A DNA stretch of 64,000 bases from Demequina sp. NBRC 110053 (lineage in GTDB: Bacteria; Actinomycetota; Actinomycetes; Actinomycetales; Demequinaceae), in contig NZ_BBRJ01000002.1 of the NCBI RefSeq assembly GCF_002090095.1, positions 919,265-983,264 of the forward strand, in the 5' to 3' direction. The position numbers were made by a program, and so were the translations under genes. The notes beneath the pieces were generated by a model. That model saw only the letters and a program-made list of their open reading frames with translations. It made no database searches and was not told the DNA's origin. Shown one piece after another: positions 50,432 through 58,880 of this stretch. How positions within the stretch are numbered: the first letter of the stretch is position 1; every line of letters starts with the position of its first letter.

Positions 50432-51232
50432 ATGCCCTTGCGCAACCGCAGTGCCCGGTCGGCGGCGTTCTTCGACCTCGACAAGACCATCATCGCCACC
50501 AGCTCGTCGATGGCCTTCGCGGGCTCGTTCGTGGATGGCGGTCTCGTCACCCGCGCGCACGCGCTGCGCACGGCGTACGCCCAGTTCCTGTTCCTCGTGG
50601 GCGGCGCTGACGAACGCCAGACCAACCGGCTGCGCGACTCCCTCAGCGACCTGATCAAGGGCTGGGAGGTCGCGAAGGTCCAGCAGATCGTGCAGGAGAC
50701 GGTCCACGAGCACATCGACCCCGTGGTCTACGACGAGGCCCTCGACCTGATCCGCCGTCACCAGGCGAACGGCCGCGACGTGGTGATCGTGTCGGCCTCG
50801 GCCAGGGACGTCGTCGAGCCCATCGCGCAGCTCCTGGGGGCCGATGCTGTGGTCGCCTCCGAGCTGAAGGTCAAGAAGGGCTTCTACACGGGCGAGATCA
50901 CCTTCTACGCCTACGGTGAGGCGAAGGCTGACGCCGTGCGCGCGCTCGCCGAGGAGAAGGGCTACGACCTGTCGCGCTCGTTCGCGTACTCGGATTCCAT
51001 CACGGACACTCCCATGCTCAACGCCGTGGGCCATGGTTTCGTGATCAACCCCGACCGGGCCCTGCGTGCCGCAGCCGCGCATCACGGCTGGGGCGCGCTG
51101 CGGTTCAAGCGGCCCGTGGGCCTGCACTCGGGACCGTCGACGCGCTCGACCCTCATCACGGTGGTCGCGGTCGCGGCTGCCGTCGCCGCGACCGTCATGC
51201 TCGTCCAGGCGTCTCGCAGACAGGACGAGTAG
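50432..51232 (+). CDS. HAD-IB family phosphatase with C-terminal TM
   Basis: 266 residues. FFDLDKTIIATSSS (motif I), VIVSASARDVVEPIA (motif II), KADAVRALAEEKGYD (Lys) and YSDSITDTPMLNAVGHG (motif IV). C-terminal TM STLITVVAVAAAVAATVMLVQ. It resembles the gene that flanks the ssd-tad locus in mycobacteria and Streptomyces (SerB-like, probably not phosphoserine-specific). Paralogue of 26424. ATG with strong GGAGGAG. Confidence 0.88.
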   Translation: MPLRNRSARSAAFFDLDKTIIATSSSMAFAGSFVDGGLVTRAHALRTAYAQFLFLVGGADERQTNRLRDSLSDLIKGWEVAKVQQIVQETVHEHIDPVVYDEALDLIRRHQANGRDVVIVSASARDVVEPIAQLLGADAVVASELKVKKGFYTGEITFYAYGEAKADAVRALAEEKGYDLSRSFAYSDSITDTPMLNAVGHGFVINPDRALRAAAAHHGWGALRFKRPVGLHSGPSTRSTLITVVAVAAAVAATVMLVQASRRQDE

Positions 51233-51301
51233 AGGCACCGTCGCGTAGCGGCGGGCGGCCCTCGAGACGTAGTGTCAGAGGGGATCGAGGAGGAAGGCGC
51301 C

Positions 51302-52051
51302 ATGTCGCGCTGGCAGCAGGCCTACTCCGCGCTCGCCGGCGAGCGCTACGCGGAGCTGCTGGCGCACGCGCGCCTGCTGACCGCCGGCGATGGCCAGGCC
51401 GAGGAACTGCTCGGACGAACGATCCGCGACCTGTTCACGCGATCACGGCGCCTCCCGCCGGCGCACCTCCTCTCTGTCGAGGTGCGCGACGCGATGTCGC
51501 GCCGCGTGGCCCTGGCCGGTGAGGGCGGCACCGCCGCCGCGACAGCCGACTACGGGTCGTTCGGGGACGCCGACGCGGCGCTGGACGCGCTCGCACCCGG
51601 TCGCGCCGGTCGCGACGGCGGGCACCATCATGGCTCCGTCCAGGGTGTCAGGACGCACGCGCGGGGCAGCACGGCGGCCGAGGACGTGGAGGACCGCGTC
51701 CCGGTCGACGGCGAGACCGCAGTGCCGATGCGCGGGTCGCCGTTCGCGCCACCGTCCGGTGAGGACGGCGCCCCACCCCCAGCCCACGTGGGGCGCGACT
51801 CGCCCGACGAGCTCGCGGAGGCCTTCGTGAACCTCCACCCCGCCGACCGGGCGCTCGTCATCATGTATCACCTCGACGGCCTGTCCCCACGGCGCATCGC
51901 CGCCCTGACCGGCATGGGCGAACCGGCCGTCCGGCGCCGCATCGACGCGGCGGCGAGGCGGTTGGGCAGCGCGGCGGGGATCGTCGTCGCCCCTGCCATC
52001 GCTGATGACGCGCTCGCTGAGGTCGAGGTCACCGTCGACGTGGGTACGTGA
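51302..52051 (+). CDS. Degenerate ECF sigma factor-like protein (pair 2)
   Basis: 249 residues. N-terminus MSRWQQAYSALAGERYAELLAHARLLT aligns with the sigma at 44300, but region 2 is eroded (no EDLVQDAFL-type core; AEELLGRTIRDLF instead). A Gly/His/Pro-rich spacer of about 90 residues (GRDGGHHHGSVQ) follows. Region 4 is kept (about 175-225; LHPADRALVIMYHLDGLSPRRIAALTGMGEPAVRRRIDAAA). It may bind the polymerase or -35 DNA without full promoter melting. Its stop is 1 nt before the next gene's ATG (TGACATG). Confidence 0.7.
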   Translation: MSRWQQAYSALAGERYAELLAHARLLTAGDGQAEELLGRTIRDLFTRSRRLPPAHLLSVEVRDAMSRRVALAGEGGTAAATADYGSFGDADAALDALAPGRAGRDGGHHHGSVQGVRTHARGSTAAEDVEDRVPVDGETAVPMRGSPFAPPSGEDGAPPPAHVGRDSPDELAEAFVNLHPADRALVIMYHLDGLSPRRIAALTGMGEPAVRRRIDAAARRLGSAAGIVVAPAIADDALAEVEVTVDVGT

Positions 52052-52052
52052 C

Positions 52053-53597
52053 ATGCGCGACCTGTCCGCCGAGCTCGCGCGCCTGCGCGATGGCCACGCG
52101 CGCCGCCTCGAGCACGCCCGCGCTCCGCAGTCATGGGCGCGCGACGTCGCGCGGCGGCGAGCGGGCCGCGCAGCCGCGTGGGCGGGGACGGCGAGCCTGG
52201 CCATCCTGGCGATCACCGTGGGTGCCGTGCACGGCGCTGCGAGCGACTCCACCGAGCCGCCGAGCGCCGCAGCGCACTCGCCCACGCCATCGCTGCCTCC
52301 AGCACCAGCCGAGGAGCCGGCCGCGTGGGCGCTCGCGACGGTCGAGTTCGGCGCGGAGCGAGACTGGCTCGCCGATCCTCTGGTCGAGGGGCCGCCGCAG
52401 TGCGGAGAGCCTCTGCCGGGCTCGATGTCCGCACGCGACGGCTTTCGCGCGGAGCACCAGGTGCCGGATCGCGTGTTCGTGCGTGCGGGAACCTCGGGCA
52501 CGGCCGCCAGGGCGAGCGCCACGATCCGCTACGGCCGCCCGGACGAGTTCCCCGTGGTCGTGGACCCGATGGTCGGCCTCGTCGCGCGCGACGGCGTCGT
52601 GGTCGGTTGGCTCACCCCCAGCGCCCGCCGCGGCGTGACGACGTTCTCGCGCGCGTATCCCAGCACCCAGCACTGGATCGGGCTCGGTGTGCTCGCCGTC
52701 GCGTGCGACGGCGCCGCGGACGCAGGACCGACGGCCGGCACCCCTGCCGTCCGCACGCTCGAGGCGGGGGACTACGAGGTGGCCTGGATGACACGGGTGC
52801 ACGCGACCGAGGAGGCCAATGCGAGAGCTGACTTGGCTGGCCGAGGGTACTCCGTTCCGCCCGCGAGCCTGCTGGCAGCCTTCCGGGAGGGCTCCTACGA
52901 GTGCGAGCGGGAGCGCGAGGAGTCCCGGAGCGCGCTGCCGCTGACGTGCGATCCGGGGGCCGTCCCTGGCACGGCCGTCGACGCCGAGGCGGGCTCGATC
53001 ACCTTTCCGTACCGGGCGGACGCGTTCGGCCGAGAGGTGGACGTCACCTTCGTCACGAGGGCCGTGCCGCTCACGATCGATGACGCGGCGCTGGACCCGC
53101 GTAAGACCATCGAGGAGCAGAACCCGCCGCATGTCCCCGGCGAGCCGATGGAGTGCGGTGCGATCTACAGCGCGCTCAGCGAGTCGGCGGCGACCCTGCA
53201 GTGGGCCGACAGCGCGGGATCGGTCGAGTTCGACTCGCCAGCGCGGGTCCACGCCTGGGTCGAGGGCCGCGAGTGGACGTCGGCCGCGATCGTGGTCCCG
53301 GACGCCAGACTCTGGATCACGGAGCGAATCGACCGTCGCGCGGCGTTGAGCCAAGGCGGTTCGTACGCGTACTCGCTGCACCACGTCGTGGGGTCCGTGG
53401 ACGTCGACCTGCCGCCGCGGATCACGGTGAGCCGCTACGACGGTCCCGCGGCGGTGGACCTGAACCTGGGGTCGGTCGACTGGTGCGCGGAGCCGTCCCG
53501 CTATCCGATGGGCTCGCTCGGGTTCTCGCTCGTCGCGCCCCACACGGTGGTGACGAACGCAGGAGTGGAGGAGTTCGAGGTCATCCGCATCGAGTGA
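52053..53597 (+). CDS. Exported one-TM partner protein 2
   Basis: 514 residues. Cytoplasmic part about 36 residues with a basic edge (ARDVARRRAGR), TM about 37-62, Pro-rich linker, then an extracytoplasmic region. ARDGVVVGW near 177, TLEAGDYEV near 234, GSYECERE, and TCDPGAVPGTAVDAEAGSI near 298 align in order with the protein at 54350 over much of its length, showing tandem duplication. Eight or so Cys occur in the outer part. No known domain recognised. It starts TGACATG, one base after the sigma-like stop. Confidence 0.8.
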   Translation: MRDLSAELARLRDGHARRLEHARAPQSWARDVARRRAGRAAAWAGTASLAILAITVGAVHGAASDSTEPPSAAAHSPTPSLPPAPAEEPAAWALATVEFGAERDWLADPLVEGPPQCGEPLPGSMSARDGFRAEHQVPDRVFVRAGTSGTAARASATIRYGRPDEFPVVVDPMVGLVARDGVVVGWLTPSARRGVTTFSRAYPSTQHWIGLGVLAVACDGAADAGPTAGTPAVRTLEAGDYEVAWMTRVHATEEANARADLAGRGYSVPPASLLAAFREGSYECEREREESRSALPLTCDPGAVPGTAVDAEAGSITFPYRADAFGREVDVTFVTRAVPLTIDDAALDPRKTIEEQNPPHVPGEPMECGAIYSALSESAATLQWADSAGSVEFDSPARVHAWVEGREWTSAAIVVPDARLWITERIDRRAALSQGGSYAYSLHHVVGSVDVDLPPRITVSRYDGPAAVDLNLGSVDWCAEPSRYPMGSLGFSLVAPHTVVTNAGVEEFEVIRIE

Positions 53598-53676
53598 CAT
53601 TCGCCGCGCGCCCCGCGCACCAGTGTCGCGCGACCCGTATTGTCGGCAGGAGCCGATTCACTGCGAAGGGGGCGAT

Positions 53677-54348
53677 GTGGCGCGCTGGCAGGACCTGTAC
53701 CAGCAGGCCGCACACGCGCGCTATCCCGCGCTCGTCGCCTATACCGCCGCGCTGACGGGCGAGGAGGCGGAGGACGCGGCGGCGCGAGTCGATCGGGCGC
53801 TCACGCAGGTCTTCGGCACGAGGCGCCGCCTGGCGGGTCCTGACGAGGGCGAGCGCGCCGTCCGCGCGGCGGTCATGGCGGCGTACCTGCGCGCCGCGGG
53901 CGACGCCGAGCCCGCCTCAGCTGAGCCGCCTCGCCATCACGCCGCACCTGACGATGCCGCCTTCGCTCCGCCATCAGACGTCCTGGCCCTCGCGGCCGCG
54001 CCTGGGCCTGACGCGTCCGGCACCCTCCGTGCGGACGAGGAGCGGCGCGACAGCACGCCGCAACCCGTGCAGGAGTCCGCGCACGAGCGCACCCCGGCCC
54101 TGGCATCGGCGCTGTCCACGCTGTCGCCGCGCGTCCGTGCGGCCGTGCTGCTGCGCTGCTACGACGACCTCACCATCGATCAGATCGCGCATCGCCTCTC
54201 CATGCCCCCACGGTTGGCCTCCGAGCTGCTCGACCGGGCCGCCGCGGCCCTGCACGTCCGCGGCTACGCCCTGCCCGACCTGATCGCCTCGGACGGCTCG
54301 CTCGAGACCGCGACGGTGACGGTCGCCGCACACGGCGAGGGGTGGTGA
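53677..54348 (+). CDS. Degenerate ECF sigma factor-like protein (pair 3)
   Basis: 223 residues from the GTG preceded by GAAGGGGG. The start MARWQDLYQQAAHARYPALVAYTAAL matches the other two. Region 2 is again altered (EEAEDAAARVDRALTQVF), the linker is long and acidic/Pro-rich, and region 4 is clear (about 144-195; LSPRVRAAVLLRCYDDLTIDQIAHRLSMPPRLASELLDRA). Separated by 1 nt from the next gene, in the same TGACATG arrangement as pair 2. Confidence 0.72.
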   Translation: MARWQDLYQQAAHARYPALVAYTAALTGEEAEDAAARVDRALTQVFGTRRRLAGPDEGERAVRAAVMAAYLRAAGDAEPASAEPPRHHAAPDDAAFAPPSDVLALAAAPGPDASGTLRADEERRDSTPQPVQESAHERTPALASALSTLSPRVRAAVLLRCYDDLTIDQIAHRLSMPPRLASELLDRAAAALHVRGYALPDLIASDGSLETATVTVAAHGEGW

Positions 54349-54349
54349 C

Positions 54350-55831
54350 ATGCGCGATGTGGCGCATGAGCTCGCAGCTCAGATCGCGGCCGATGCCCGG
54401 GCCCTCTCCCACGTGCAGGCGCCTTCCACCGTGCAGCGGGAGATCCGACGTCGGCGGCGCCGGTCGGCTCTGGGCTGGGGCGCGGGATCCGCGCTGGGTG
54501 TCGGCGCACTCGCCGTCGCCGCCGTGACGACGGCGGGCAGCCTCGCTGAGCCTGAGGAGGCGGCTCCCACGCCATCCGCCTCCTCGACCGCGCCCATCGC
54601 GTATGCGACGGTCGATCTCGACGACGCGGTCCCGTACGGAGGCTGGGGCGGACTCGAGTGGCTCGGTTGCGGGGATCCTGCGCCGGAGCCGGTCTCCCGC
54701 AGCGGCGGCTTCAGCGCCGCGTTCGAGTTCGACATCGACAGCGAGCTCTCGCAGGACGCATACGGTGCGACCGAGGTGTCGCTCGGATCCGTGGCGATCA
54801 CCGGCTCGCCGGAGGTTCCGACCGGAGCGATGGTGAGCGCCCCGCTGATGATCTTCGTGCAGGACGGCGTGGTCGTGGGCTTCGACGGCGGTGGAGGGTC
54901 GGCGGGATGGATGGAGATCTCGCCAGACTGGTCGCTGGACGCCTCGGGCACGTGGTGGAACTATGCCTTCAGCTGCGACGCCTCTGCGGGCTTCCTCCCG
55001 CTCGAGGCGGGCGACTACGACGTGTACCTGGTCGCGCACATCGCGGCATCACCGCAGCTCGCGGCACTGCAGGACCTGTCGAACCAGGGCCTGACCATCG
55101 CCGACGCCCCCCACTGGGAGCACCTCCTCCCGGGATCGTACGAGTGCCAGCAATACGCGGACTGGCAGATGCACGAGCCACTGCTGTGCGATCCGGATGC
55201 GCATCCCGGCACGACAGTCGACCGAGACGCGGGAACCATCACCGTGCCCTACCACGCGAGTCTGCACGGGGCAGATCTCGACGTGACCCTGGTGTCCGAG
55301 CCGCGCGCCGTGACGCTCGGCGAGCCGAGCAACGCGCTCGGGTCCGCCGGCTCACCCGAGCCCCTCGCAGACGGCGAGGTGCCGCAGTGTGACGAGGTGT
55401 ATGGCTGGGCCTACAGTCCCGGGCTCGCGCTCCACTGGCCTGGCGACCTCGCGAGCCTCGCGCCGGGCGACGTGATCGAGCCGGCCGCGTGGCCAGTGGA
55501 GGGCGACTGGTCCGAGGTCACTGTCGACCTTCCCTCGGAGGGGCGGATCTGGCTGTTCGAGGAGGCTGTGATCGACGTCGACGAGCACACCTCCGTTCAC
55601 GCGGAGCGCGCCGTGGGCTGGGCCGATGTCACCGCCACCGTCGCGACCACGCTCACCGTGGTCCGCTACGACGGCCCTCAGCCGTGGAGCGTCCGGGTCG
55701 AGGACGTGCAGTGGTGCGGCGAGCGGGCGACGAGCGTCTTCAGCGCGATCATGGTCGAGCCCCTCACGATCACGGACGACGCCGGCACGCGCGAGGTCAC
55801 GGGACCGATCGTCGTCAGCCCCCAGCGGTAG
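54350..55831 (+). CDS. Exported one-TM partner protein 3
   Basis: 493 residues. Begins MRDVAHELAAQIAADARALSHVQAP, a basic cluster REIRRRRRRSALG, TM about 39-66, Thr/Pro/Ser linker, then the outer domain with VQDGVVVGFDG near 170, LPLEAGDYDVYLVAHIA near 217, GSYECQQ and LLCDPDAHPGTTVDRDAGTI near 280. Similar to the protein at 52053 motif by motif. A short hairpin (55830-55852) follows the stop. Function unknown; regulatory link to the sigma-like gene is inference. Confidence 0.8.
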   Translation: MRDVAHELAAQIAADARALSHVQAPSTVQREIRRRRRRSALGWGAGSALGVGALAVAAVTTAGSLAEPEEAAPTPSASSTAPIAYATVDLDDAVPYGGWGGLEWLGCGDPAPEPVSRSGGFSAAFEFDIDSELSQDAYGATEVSLGSVAITGSPEVPTGAMVSAPLMIFVQDGVVVGFDGGGGSAGWMEISPDWSLDASGTWWNYAFSCDASAGFLPLEAGDYDVYLVAHIAASPQLAALQDLSNQGLTIADAPHWEHLLPGSYECQQYADWQMHEPLLCDPDAHPGTTVDRDAGTITVPYHASLHGADLDVTLVSEPRAVTLGEPSNALGSAGSPEPLADGEVPQCDEVYGWAYSPGLALHWPGDLASLAPGDVIEPAAWPVEGDWSEVTVDLPSEGRIWLFEEAVIDVDEHTSVHAERAVGWADVTATVATTLTVVRYDGPQPWSVRVEDVQWCGERATSVFSAIMVEPLTITDDAGTREVTGPIVVSPQR

Positions 55832-55852
55832 GGCCCCAACCCTTGAGGCCCT
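55830..55852 (+). terminator. Weak hairpin after pair 3
   Basis: AGGGCC and GGCCCT with an 11-nt loop overlap the stop codon of the gene ending at 55831. Short stem, no U-tract. Confidence 0.3.
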
Positions 55853-55900
55853 CCCGCGCGTTGTAGTGGCAGGACGCCAATGCGACAGGGACGGTGACGC

Positions 55901-56068
55901 GTGAGCAGGACGCAGATGGGGCTGGCGGCGGCGGTCGCGCTCGCCCTCGGCATCGCCGTGGGATGGACTGTCCAGGCATGGCAGCCGTCGCCCTCCCTGG
56001 GCCCGGTGCTGGGGCACGATGCTCCCGCAGCGTCGGCCGTGGCCCCCCTGATCCCGCCCTCGGCGTGA
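55901..56068 (+). CDS. Small membrane-anchored protein (55 residues)
   Basis: GTG-initiated: RTQMGLAAAVALALGIAVGW, then TVQAWQPSPSLGPVLGHDAP and a Pro/Ala tail. One N-terminal TM that could be an anchor or an uncleaved signal. The VGW-xVQ boundary resembles the N-terminal TM of the protein at 56220. Codon use is like the neighbours. No Shine-Dalgarno is obvious, so expression is uncertain. Confidence 0.5.
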   Translation: MSRTQMGLAAAVALALGIAVGWTVQAWQPSPSLGPVLGHDAPAASAVAPLIPPSA

Positions 56069-56219
56069 CGGCTTCCTCACAGGGGACGCCCCTGACCAGG
56101 GACGGAGCGGGATCGTCCGCGCGGGCTATCGATTCGCCCGATTCGAGGCCGTACCATTGAGCCTCAATCACGAAGATTCACGGTGGCGCGAGCCTGCGCC
56201 GGAAGGACATGACGGCGCG

Positions 56220-57158
56220 ATGAACAAGGGGCTCCTGGCCGTGGGCGCGGTCGCGTTGGCCGGCCTGTCCGCAGCGGTCGGCTGGTATGGAGTCCAGTTC
56301 CTCACGTCGTCGGAGGGCGAAGCAGCCGGCGAGCCGTCCGCCAGCCCCTCCGCGCCGGCGCAGACCGTGGCCGTGACCTTCGACGTCGGTGAGATCGAGG
56401 CGGAGGCCGGCGGCCTCTTCACGCCTCCCGAATGCGGCGAGGAGTGGTCCGCGGATCCCGCGACCGCCCACGGGATCTCTCCTCAGGTGACGGTCGAGAG
56501 TGACCAGACGGGCGCATCGGCCACCGTGTCGTTCGTCACCGACGCGGACCAGGCGACCGCCTTCCTCGCCCAGCAGGGCCAGCTCATCGTCACCCGCGAT
56601 GGCGTGGTCGTGACGCCCGATTGGGGCAACGAGTTCGTGCCGGCGTACGCGGTCGCCTCCCCGGAGGGCGCGTCACCTGCCGGCGAGCCGCTCGACTTCA
56701 CGGGCGCGTCGCTGTGCGACGTGTCCGCGCAGATGTCGGCGATCTGGGAGGGCTTCGACTGGGCGACGGCGACGGAGGAGGAGGTCGCCGAGCGTCAGGC
56801 CGCGGCCGCCGCCTTCGAGGACGAGAATGCCGATCTTCCCGCCGGCGAGTACAAGGTCTACGCCTGGACGCCCGTAATCCTGGGAGAGCCGGCCGCGGCG
56901 GCGCGCGCGCTCATCGAGGAGGGCTTCACCGACCTCGCCTACCTTCAGTACACCGCCGGCTACTCACCCCTCGCTGGCGCGCAAGAGCTCGAGCCGTACT
57001 GCTCGGAGTCGCAGACTCAGGGCGGCACGGAGATGCTGTGCGACGTCCCGCAGGAGGTGCTGACCGAGCTCCTCGAGCGCGAGGTGCCGGCCCACTACGT
57101 GGTCGAGGCTGCTCCCGCCATCGCGATCTCGGAGGCCGCGACCTTCACCATCGAGTGA
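56220..57158 (+). CDS. Exported protein with the DGVVV / GEYKV motifs, no sigma gene
   Basis: 312 residues. N-terminal TM or signal (KGLLAVGAVALAGLSAAVGWYGVQF), Ser/Pro/Ala linker, then an outer domain with TRDGVVVTPD near 125 and DLPAGEYKVYAWTPVI near 206, preceded by a Cys (SLCDVSAQ). Two more Cys follow (EPYCSESQ; EMLCDVPQ). Same motif order as the partner proteins of the sigma pairs, but it lacks the ~35-residue cytoplasmic head that the paired proteins have. It therefore looks like a free version of the outer domain. Confidence 0.75.
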   Translation: MNKGLLAVGAVALAGLSAAVGWYGVQFLTSSEGEAAGEPSASPSAPAQTVAVTFDVGEIEAEAGGLFTPPECGEEWSADPATAHGISPQVTVESDQTGASATVSFVTDADQATAFLAQQGQLIVTRDGVVVTPDWGNEFVPAYAVASPEGASPAGEPLDFTGASLCDVSAQMSAIWEGFDWATATEEEVAERQAAAAAFEDENADLPAGEYKVYAWTPVILGEPAAAARALIEEGFTDLAYLQYTAGYSPLAGAQELEPYCSESQTQGGTEMLCDVPQEVLTELLEREVPAHYVVEAAPAIAISEAATFTIE

Positions 57159-57250
57159 CCCTGCCCCCGCCGCGCCCGCGAGGGTTGGTCACGTCTCCTG
57201 CGCTGGGGGCGTCGTGCGGCGAGGCGAGGTGATGCAAGTTCGCGCGCGGC

Positions 57251-57520
57251 TCAGCCGGTCTTGCGGCGGAAGTCCTTCACGGCGTGTGCCTCGCCGTTGC
57301 CGTGCAGGGCGGTCGCAGATGTCGCCTGCGCGCCGGGGCGCGCCATCTGCCCGTCGTTCCCGACCGCGGCGGCCATCGTCTCCTGCGGGTCCGCGTCCTT
57401 GACGGCGTCGAGGAACTGCCGCGCCTCATCGCCTCGCATCATCTTGGCGAGTCTGCCGTGGTGGAAGATCGCCACTTCGCCATTGCTGCGAACACGGTAG
57501 TCGAATCCTTCAGCGCTCAT
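57251..57520 (-). CDS. Small hypothetical protein
   Basis: 89 residues, soluble. N-terminal FDYRVRSNGEVAIFHHGRLAKMM then RGDEARQFLDAVKDADPQETMAAAVGN and GQMARPG look like a short conserved actinobacterial family of unknown function (strand-strand-helix followed by an AxxTGN-like tail). ATG with GACGAT 7 nt upstream, no Shine-Dalgarno. Function unknown. Confidence 0.7.
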   Translation of the reverse strand: MSAEGFDYRVRSNGEVAIFHHGRLAKMMRGDEARQFLDAVKDADPQETMAAAVGNDGQMARPGAQATSATALHGNGEAHAVKDFRRKTG

Positions 57521-57586
57521 GCGCCCATCGTCACACGTCGTGCGCGGCTGCGCGCGTCGACGGCCGCGCGAACCGCGCCCCTCGAC

Positions 57587-57649
57587 GAGCGAAGTGGGCC
57601 CAACTCGCTCGCCTAGACGCTCAGGAGAGCGAAGTGGGCCCCTTTCGCC
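57587..57649. repeat. Two GGGCCC-centred palindrome relatives (copies C1/C2)
   Basis: 57587-57610 is a near-palindrome centred on GGGCCC (GAGCGAAGT...AACTCGCTC) and 57627-57649 a second, less perfect one. Both share the GCGA-GTGGGCCC core pattern of copies A and B, but they lack the outer arms. They occupy most of the 174-bp gap. Confidence 0.6.
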
Positions 57650-57694
57650 GTGTGGGGGAGGGTCGGCGGCGCCGATGCGCTGGCCGGGCTGCCG

Positions 57695-57850
57695 TCAGTC
57701 GCTCGGCGCTTCCTGATCGTCGGTCTCGCGGGGCTCGCCGTCGCCGTGCGGCACGGGCTTCTCCGTCGCCGCCTCCTTCGCGGGGTGCGTGTCCTCGGGA
57801 TCGGTGGCGCCCTGCGTGGGCTGCTCGCCCTGGCTCCTGTCAGTGCTCAT
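57695..57850 (-). CDS. Small acidic hydrophilic protein (51 residues)
   Basis: STDRSQGEQPTQGATDPED, HPAKEAATEKPVPHGDGEP, RETDDQEAPSD: about one third acidic, no hydrophobic core, probably disordered. The ATG follows GACGAT by 7 nt, as the gene at 57520 does. Low complexity and short length make the call uncertain. Confidence 0.5.
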   Translation of the reverse strand: MSTDRSQGEQPTQGATDPEDTHPAKEAATEKPVPHGDGEPRETDDQEAPSD

Positions 57851-57932
57851 GAACCCATCGTCGCATCGCCCGACCTGCGGCGCGAGACCGTTTCACCGAT
57901 CGCGGACGCGGGAATGATGAACGTCGTCCCCT

Positions 57933-58874
57933 TCACGCCACGCGGCGCCGGTGATCCGATGGGCTCACCCCGCGATGCCGCTTGAACGCCGCGCTCAGCG
58001 CGAACGGCGAGGCATAGCCCACCGCGCGCGCCACGGAGTTCAGGGTCGCGCTCTGATCGGCGAGCAGCATGTCCGCGGCCAGGTCGAGCCGCCACCCCGT
58101 CAGGTAGGTCATGGGCGGCTCGCCCACGAGCGCAGCGAACCGCCGCGAGAATGCCGCGCGCGACAGGCCGGCCTCTCGCGCCAGCGATGCGACCGTCCAC
58201 TCCCGCGCGGGATCGTGGTGCATCAGCCTGAGCGCCGTTCGCACGGCATCGTCCGCATCGGCTCGGTACCAGCCGGGGGCATCCTCGCGGTCCAGCCACG
58301 CGCGCAGGCAGGTGATGAGCAGCAGATCGAGGAGCCGATCGAGCACGGCCTCCTGACCCTGCAGATCCTGCGTGACCTCGCGCGCGAGGAGTTCCACGAG
58401 CACAGGATCCACGTCGCCGCGTCGCAGCGCGATGCGATGCGGCAGAGCCTTGAGGAGCCTCCGGCCGACGGCGCCGTCCAAGGGATACGTCCCGGTGATG
58501 ATGACGGTCTCACCCTCGAGGTCGTTGCCCCACGAGCGCACGCCGAACACGGTCATCGGCGAAGGGCCGCCGTCGATCGCACGGCAGATCTCCGTAGGTC
58601 CGACGACGACGGTGGGAGCGGTCGTCGGCGCGTCAGCGACCACGTAGTGCTCCGGTCCGCGGAGCAGGACGACGTCACCGGCGGCGAGCGTCTCGCCCGC
58701 GTCCTCATCGTCCGAGCCGCCCGGCCCCACCCATGCGCCGCCGCGCAGCACCGGCACGATGGTGAGCGGAGCCTCGTCCTCGATGCGCATGCCCCACGGC
58801 GCGCGAAGGTGGCTGCGCAGCAGGAACGCTCCCCGAGCCCGCGGCCCGTCGAGCAGACCTGACACCACGTCCAT
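57933..58874 (-). CDS. AraC-family transcriptional regulator with cupin-type N-terminus
   Basis: 313 residues. N-terminal AraC-binding cupin (about 1-170; MRIEDEAPLTIVPVLRGGAW, LAAGDVVLLRGPEHYVV). C-terminal double helix-turn-helix (about 215-313; REWTVASLAREAGLSRAAFSRRFAALVGEPPMTYLTGWRLD and ATLNSVARAVGYASPFALSAAFKRHRG). Probably controls the divergent reductase gene. ATG is 7 nt from a minus-strand TACGCT (leaderless). Confidence 0.92.
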   Translation of the reverse strand: MDVVSGLLDGPRARGAFLLRSHLRAPWGMRIEDEAPLTIVPVLRGGAWVGPGGSDDEDAGETLAAGDVVLLRGPEHYVVADAPTTAPTVVVGPTEICRAIDGGPSPMTVFGVRSWGNDLEGETVIITGTYPLDGAVGRRLLKALPHRIALRRGDVDPVLVELLAREVTQDLQGQEAVLDRLLDLLLITCLRAWLDREDAPGWYRADADDAVRTALRLMHHDPAREWTVASLAREAGLSRAAFSRRFAALVGEPPMTYLTGWRLDLAADMLLADQSATLNSVARAVGYASPFALSAAFKRHRGVSPSDHRRRVA

Positions 58875-58880
58875 GACGCC

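Noticed and set aside
55894-56160. 88-residue frame starting at the GTG at 55894
   Set aside because: It is Gly/Arg/Ala-rich without structure. The frame starting at 55901 gives a sensible membrane anchor and ends in a stop at 56068.
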